A stretch of 9,988 nucleotides of DNA from CAYJAY01 sp964370715 (GTDB lineage Bacteria > Bacillota > Clostridia > Oscillospirales > Ruminococcaceae): the NCBI GenBank assembly GCA_964370715.1, contig CAYJKJ010000033.1, positions 1 to 9,988 of the forward strand. Direction: 5' to 3'. The notes beneath the pieces are model-generated. The model did no database searches and was not told the origin of the DNA. It saw only the letters and a list, made by a program, of their open reading frames with translations. Shown here piece after piece: positions 6,205 through 9,988 of the stretch (positions are counted from its first letter, which is position 1; every line of letters starts with the position of its first letter). Both the position numbers and the translations under genes were made by a program.

Positions 6205-6978
6205 ATGGATTTAAAGGATAAGATTAAAGTAGCAACAACTGCAACTGGTAATGCTCTGAAATCGGCGGGGGACGCTGTTAAGAACGCAAGCGAAGTTGTA
6301 TCCGAAGCAACAAAACCAAAAATTGAAGCAGCCACAGAAGCTGTGAAATCTGCAACTATTAAATCTATTGATGCTACCGAAGAATCGATAAAAATAGCTG
6401 CAAACGATATAAAAGAAAAATTGAACAAAGAAAAAATTGCAAAATATGCTCTTGTTGAAAAACTTCTTAATGAAGCAGATGAAACATTAAAGGATGATTC
6501 ACGAACAACCTCAGACGTAAGTGGAACGTTGGGCGAACTCATGAACGGACTTCTTAAAAGTGAAGCTTTTGGAGCAGGGGTAGCTGGAGCCGGGCTAGTT
6601 GCCGGCGGACTTGCCGGAGTTGGGTTGCTCGGCGCACTTGGAACTGCCGGGTTTAGCGCAGCAGGAATTACATCAGGGTTAGCCGCCGCCGGGGGTCTAA
6701 TTGGAGGCGGTATGGTTGCCGGTATTGGCGTTCTTGCAGCCCCCGCCATTGCAATTGGTGGTGGTGCATATATTGCAACAAGCAAAATAAGACATAAAAA
6801 AATCATTCAAGAAAAAGAAATGATAATGCAAAAAATTATGTTAGCACATGATAAAATTCTAGAGAAAATTAAAAATGAAAATCAAGACAACAGCGAACGA
6901 ATGGCACATTTAAAACTTATGCTCGAAATGCTTATAGGAGCAAAAAAAGATATAGAGGAAGATTTAAATGAAAGATGA
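6205..6978 (+). CDS. Glycine-zipper membrane-insertion-like protein, function unknown
   Basis: I do not recognise a named family for this 257-residue protein. Residues 5-75 are an Ala/Lys/Glu-rich amphipathic segment with loose 11-residue periodicity (for example SAGDAVKNASEVVSEATK) and no signal peptide. Residues 121-191 are an unbroken hydrophobic Gly/Ala stretch with many GxxxG-type steps (GAGVAGAGLVAGGLAGVG is typical), long enough for two or three membrane passes. The end (193-257) is highly charged and helical. This layout resembles proteins that insert glycine-zipper hairpins into membranes, such as pore formers, lysis-type effectors or membrane tethers. ATG 6205 follows GGAGGG (6193-6198) by 6 nt. 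The next gene starts inside its 3' end (11-nt overlap), so the two products are probably made together and may form a complex. A non-specific structural membrane protein is the main alternative. The Gly-rich codons are locally GC-rich and give a long spurious reverse-strand frame. Confidence 0.8.
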   Translation: MDLKDKIKVATTATGNALKSAGDAVKNASEVVSEATKPKIEAATEAVKSATIKSIDATEESIKIAANDIKEKLNKEKIAKYALVEKLLNEADETLKDDSRTTSDVSGTLGELMNGLLKSEAFGAGVAGAGLVAGGLAGVGLLGALGTAGFSAAGITSGLAAAGGLIGGGMVAGIGVLAAPAIAIGGGAYIATSKIRHKKIIQEKEMIMQKIMLAHDKILEKIKNENQDNSERMAHLKLMLEMLIGAKKDIEEDLNER

Positions 6979-8290
6979 TGCTTTTCAAAAAGAGCTTGAT
7001 GTAGCAAAGCATCAAAGAGATAAGATATCTAAACTTCAATGTGAAGTATCGAACCAAAGCAAAGACTTGGATGAAATAGAAAATCTATTAAATAAATCGA
7101 ACCTCTATATTGATAATATTTCATCGAAAGTACAATTTGAAAACACAGATATAAAAAAAGAGCAAACAACAGAAAGAATATTTTCCGATATTGTAAATAT
7201 CGCACATAACGCAGGATATGAAAACACAAGCTTTTATGATGAAGTCTTTGCTGAAGAAGTTGCTATTGCAAACAAAGAACTTTTAAGTCACTATCAAGAA
7301 TACTCAAAAGATTTTAAATTTGATGCTGTGGATTATGCTATAAGCGGAATTATCGGAACGATAGCAGCACTTGTAGATTTATTGTTTGTAACAAGCATAA
7401 ACGGAAATCAAGTTTCTCCCGGTCCACTAAAAAACGGAGTTGAAGATCTCTTTTCAAAAATACTTCCACCTGAAAAAATTAAGGATTTTGAGAAAAAGTT
7501 TAAGGTCAACTATGACATATCTACAAACACAGGACAAGCAACGCAAGATGTGTTGGGGTTATGTCCTAAATATCATAGAATACTGTCATTAGGACACGAT
7601 CCGCTATTAGGTTTAATTTTTGGTGTAAAAGATTTAATGATGGGAACTTGTTCCCTGATTGATGGAAATGCAAGATTTGTTATTCAAAATTCAATCAAAC
7701 ACGAAAATAAGAATATTATAGAAGCAGTTATAACGGTCTTTGGTCATTTCCTTTCTGATGTCGCAACGCCAAGCGATAGCGGGAAAATATTAAGTGTTCC
7801 CGCACCACTTACACCACTACTACAATTAATTCAATCCGGAACAATTGAATATGGCGGAGAGGAATACACAATAAGCGAACTAACAAAAAAGATGTATTAT
7901 GATGGTTATAACTTTAATCATTTTGTGGGAATGAGTGTGCCGGTATTCATAATTGAAGTTTTAACAAGACTTTCGTTTTTTGTTAAAGAAAATCTTTACT
8001 ATAAGAAAGAAGTAGATTTTTCAAACAACCCCAAACTTAACACTATGCTTTTTTTAAGTAACTGTATCTTGTTTGCAGAAAACGCAGGGAAACTTATCGT
8101 TACAAAAAACCCAATGAGCATTAATTATGTATCATGGATTTCAACATTTGTATATGGGTCAAAAACATTAAAATGGTACTCGTATGATTTGGAAATTGGT
8201 AAGATGGATCATGCTCAAAAGTATATGGATGCACAATGGCAAAAACTTTTGAAATCATCGGAAGGTATACCGCCGTTGACTATTGAATAA
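6968..8290 (+). CDS. Multi-helix, probable membrane protein of unknown function
   Basis: A 440-residue protein that I cannot assign. Residues 1-70 are charged, with coiled-coil character. A hydrophobic helix follows at about 122-142 (YAISGIIGTIAALVDLLFV), with further hydrophobic helices near 205-225, 252-266, 275-290, 321-338 and 358-372. Several carry polar residues that look functional: GHDPLLGLIFG (209-219, H210 and D211), FGHFLSDVATP (258-268, H260 and D264) and NFNHFVG (315-321, H318). Histidine/aspartate pairs in hydrophobic helices recall membrane metal-dependent hydrolases of the YdjM/DUF457 type, but the match is loose and not a family assignment. ATG 6968 has GAGGA at 6955-6959, 8 nt upstream, inside the preceding gene, and overlaps that gene by 11 nt. 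A terminator follows. Its place next to nuclease and restriction genes suggests a defence role, perhaps as a membrane partner of the glycine-zipper protein; this is inference. Confidence 0.85.
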   Translation: MKDDAFQKELDVAKHQRDKISKLQCEVSNQSKDLDEIENLLNKSNLYIDNISSKVQFENTDIKKEQTTERIFSDIVNIAHNAGYENTSFYDEVFAEEVAIANKELLSHYQEYSKDFKFDAVDYAISGIIGTIAALVDLLFVTSINGNQVSPGPLKNGVEDLFSKILPPEKIKDFEKKFKVNYDISTNTGQATQDVLGLCPKYHRILSLGHDPLLGLIFGVKDLMMGTCSLIDGNARFVIQNSIKHENKNIIEAVITVFGHFLSDVATPSDSGKILSVPAPLTPLLQLIQSGTIEYGGEEYTISELTKKMYYDGYNFNHFVGMSVPVFIIEVLTRLSFFVKENLYYKKEVDFSNNPKLNTMLFLSNCILFAENAGKLIVTKNPMSINYVSWISTFVYGSKTLKWYSYDLEIGKMDHAQKYMDAQWQKLLKSSEGIPPLTIE

Positions 8291-8321
8291 GAAAGTTGTT
8301 TTAACGACTTGACAAAATTAA

Positions 8322-8357
8322 AAAAGCTCTCGATCTATTTTTGATTTGAGAGCTTTT
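8322..8357 (+). terminator. Rho-independent terminator after the membrane pair
   Basis: AAAAGCTCTC (8322-8331) pairs with GAGAGCTTTT (8348-8357), a 10-bp stem that can extend by two weaker pairs into a loop of about 12 nt. The A-tract before and T-tract after the core mean it could work in both directions. It separates the cargo operon from hsdM. Confidence 0.75.
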
Positions 8358-8431
8358 GATATTTCCATCCCCTGTATCCTTATGTCGCCAAAAATGTTCC
8401 TCATTTCCCCCTATTTTATTCAAAAAAATTG

Positions 8432-8459
8432 TTGAAACTTGTCAAACAGATGATATACT
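8432..8459 (+). promoter_or_regulatory. Candidate promoter of hsdM with extended -10
   Basis: TTGAAA (8432-8437) and TATACT (8454-8459) are separated by 16 nt. A TG one base before the -10 (8451-8452) gives the extended TGnTATACT form common in Gram-positive bacteria. It lies about 45 nt before the hsdM start and after a terminator, so the restriction-modification genes are probably transcribed separately. Confidence 0.65.
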
Positions 8460-8501
8460 TATATTAATACATTAAATTAAAATTAATTATTGGAGAAATA
8501 T

Positions 8502-9988
8502 ATGATAATCGGAGAACTTAAAAATAAGATTGATGGGCTTTGGGATATATTTGCCGCCGGGGGGCTTGTTAATCCTCTTGATGTTATTGAACAGATTACA
8601 TATCTTATGTTTATCCACGACCTTGACAAAACCGACAGCGCAAAAGAAAAAGAAAGCGCTATGCTTGATCTTGCTTTTACAAGTATCTTTAAAGACGAAG
8701 TTGAGATAAACGATCGCAAAATAGATGGTGAACAACTTCGGTGGTCGGTGTTTCGTGATTTTCCGGCGGGGCAGATGTATTCGGTTATGGGTGAATGGGT
8801 TTTTCCGTTCATCAAGAATTTACACGGAGAAAAAGACAGCACATATTCAAAGTATATGGACGACGCAATATTCAAAATCCCGACACCGTTGCTTCTTTCA
8901 AAAATTGTCGCAGAGCTTGACGAGATATATTCTCAAATGGACAAGATGCACGATACCGATATCAACGGAGATGTGTATGAATATCTGCTTTCCAAAATCG
9001 CAAGCGCAGGGCGCAACGGACAGTTCAGAACCCCTCGACACATCATCAAAATGATGGTTGAGCTTATGGATCCAAAACCAACCGACGTGGTGTGTGATCC
9101 GGCTTGCGGAACAAGCGGTTTTTTGGTTGCAACGGGCGAATATCTTAGAGAGAATAAAAAGGAAGAAGTTTTTTTCAACGCACAAAACAAAGCGCATTAC
9201 ATGAACAGTATGTTCACGGGTTATGACATGGACAGGACGATGCTTCGCATTGGCGCTATGAACATGATGACCCACGGGGTCGACAACCCGTTGATTGAAT
9301 ATCGAGACAGTCTTTCGGATCAAAACCCCGACAGGGAAAAATATTCGTTGGTTCTTGCTAATCCGCCGTTTAAAGGAAGCCTTGACAGCGACACGGTTTC
9401 GGTGGATCTGCTTAAAGTTTGCAGCACAAAGAAAACGGAACTGTTGTTTCTTGCTTTGATGCTTCGTATGCTTATAGTTGGCGGAAGATGCGCCGTCATA
9501 GTTCCCGACGGCGTTTTGTTTGGTTCGTCAAAAGCGCATAAGGATATACGAAAAGAGTTAATCGAAAACCATAGGTTAGAGGCTGTTATCTCTATGCCGA
9601 GCGGTGTGTTTAAACCGTATGCCGGAGTTTCGACCGGCGTTTTAATCTTCACAAAAACGAACTATGGCGGAACGGACAACGTTTGGTTTTATGACATGAC
9701 GGCGGACGGATTTTCTCTTGACGACAAAAGAGTCGCAATAACCGAGAATGATATACCTGACATCTTGGAAAGGTTCAAGAATTTAGACAACGAAACAAAA
9801 AGAGAGCGCACAGAAAAATCTTTCTTTGTTCCAAAAGATGAGATTATAGAAAACGGGTTTGACCTTTCGATTAACAAATACAAAAAAACGATTTATATAA
9901 AAGAAACCTATCCCCCAACAAGCGAGATAATAGCGGAGATTAAAGCCCTTGAAAACGAAATTGCAAAAGGGATTTCCGAGTTGGAGGG
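8502..9988 (+). CDS. hsdM: Type I restriction-modification DNA methyltransferase subunit HsdM, 3'-incomplete
   Basis: An open frame of 495 codons runs off the window end without a stop. The product begins with an HsdM N-terminal helical domain (about 1-150, MIIGELKNKIDGLWDIFAAG). The N6-adenine methyltransferase domain follows: GQFRTPRHI (173-181), the S-adenosylmethionine motif DPACGTSGF (199-207), and catalytic NPPF (287-290). Later parts show VPDGVLFGSS, EAVISMPSGVFKPYAGVSTG and the FDLSINKY block typical near the HsdM end, then helices that contact HsdS. Known HsdM acts as M2S with HsdS to methylate adenine in a bipartite site, and with HsdR forms the restriction enzyme. ATG 8502 has GGAG at 8492-8495, 6 nt upstream. 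Most of a roughly 500-residue HsdM is present, so few codons are missing. hsdS and hsdR are not in the window and are expected downstream. The gene uses more GC-rich codons than the three cargo genes before it, hinting at a separate origin. Confidence 0.95.
   Translation, partial: MIIGELKNKIDGLWDIFAAGGLVNPLDVIEQITYLMFIHDLDKTDSAKEKESAMLDLAFTSIFKDEVEINDRKIDGEQLRWSVFRDFPAGQMYSVMGEWVFPFIKNLHGEKDSTYSKYMDDAIFKIPTPLLLSKIVAELDEIYSQMDKMHDTDINGDVYEYLLSKIASAGRNGQFRTPRHIIKMMVELMDPKPTDVVCDPACGTSGFLVATGEYLRENKKEEVFFNAQNKAHYMNSMFTGYDMDRTMLRIGAMNMMTHGVDNPLIEYRDSLSDQNPDREKYSLVLANPPFKGSLDSDTVSVDLLKVCSTKKTELLFLALMLRMLIVGGRCAVIVPDGVLFGSSKAHKDIRKELIENHRLEAVISMPSGVFKPYAGVSTGVLIFTKTNYGGTDNVWFYDMTADGFSLDDKRVAITENDIPDILERFKNLDNETKRERTEKSFFVPKDEIIENGFDLSINKYKKTIYIKETYPPTSEIIAEIKALENEIAKGISELE

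Noticed and set aside
6174..6806. 210-codon reverse-strand open frame rich in Pro, Ala and Ser
   Set aside because: It is the exact antisense of the Gly/Ala-rich gene at 6205. Its low-complexity composition follows from complementing Gly/Ala codons, and the forward gene has a strong ribosome binding site and fits the operon.
6205..8290. Classical toxin-antitoxin reading of the two-gene pair
   Set aside because: Neither product has a DNA-binding antitoxin domain or known toxin motif, and both are larger than usual for such pairs. The idea that one neutralises the other remains open but is unsupported.
8309..8314. Perfect TTGACA after the 440-residue gene
   Set aside because: At a 17-nt spacing the next hexamer is GATCTA, a poor -10, and the site runs straight into a terminator. 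The pair at 8432-8459 is a better promoter.
8483..9883. Several open frames of 64-141 codons on both strands
   Set aside because: All lie within hsdM, whose long frame shows every expected methyltransferase motif; the others are shadows.
1..9988. CRISPR arrays, tRNA or rRNA genes, insertion sequences, attachment sites
   Set aside because: I saw no regularly spaced 25-40 nt repeats, no tRNA-like cloverleaf, no transposase or integrase gene, and no terminal inverted repeats in the window.

Overview
The window looks like part of a mobilisable genetic element from a low-GC Gram-positive bacterium, probably a Clostridia-type Firmicute. The evidence is strong AGGAG-type ribosome binding sites, A+T-rich coding, and a gene set (TnpV-like protein, actin-type partition pair, DUF3847 protein, MobA/MobL relaxase) that I associate with plasmids and integrative mobilisable elements of gut Clostridia. 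No replication gene, integrase or transposase is present, so plasmid versus integrated element cannot be decided here. The host assignment is inference.

Region 1 (1-1965) is a maintenance module. A TnpV-like gene (48-431) is followed by a ParM-like actin ATPase (509-1429) and, overlapping it by 1 nt, a small ParR-like ribbon-helix-helix protein (1429-1740). Directly downstream lies a cluster of GGTATCAA repeats (1742-1844) spaced by about one or two helical turns, the best candidate for the partition centromere. A strong intrinsic terminator (1933-1964) closes this part.

Region 2 (1978-4209) is a mobilisation module. It holds a small basic coiled-coil DUF3847 protein (1995-2342), a non-coding stretch (2343-2682) with a convincing oriT (an IncQ/pIP501-like nic core read on the bottom strand plus hairpins), a long leader hairpin with a possible 46-codon small ORF, and a MobQ-family relaxase (2683-4134).

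Region 3 (4210-9988) is defence-like cargo. It starts with its own promoter-like sequence and carries a DUF262 + DUF1524/HNH nuclease of the GmrSD/SspE type (4322-6139). Two overlapping genes of unknown function follow: a glycine-zipper, membrane-insertion-like protein (6205-6978) and a 440-residue multi-helix, probably membrane protein (6968-8290). A terminator (8322-8357) ends that unit. A separate promoter then drives a type I restriction-modification methyltransferase gene, hsdM (8502 to the window end, incomplete), whose hsdS and hsdR partners would lie outside.

Reading of the whole: a ParMR-stabilised, relaxase-mobilised element delivering anti-invader cargo. The least explained part, and the best candidate for an undescribed system, is the two-gene membrane pair at 6205-8290, which may form one operon with the upstream DUF262 nuclease.
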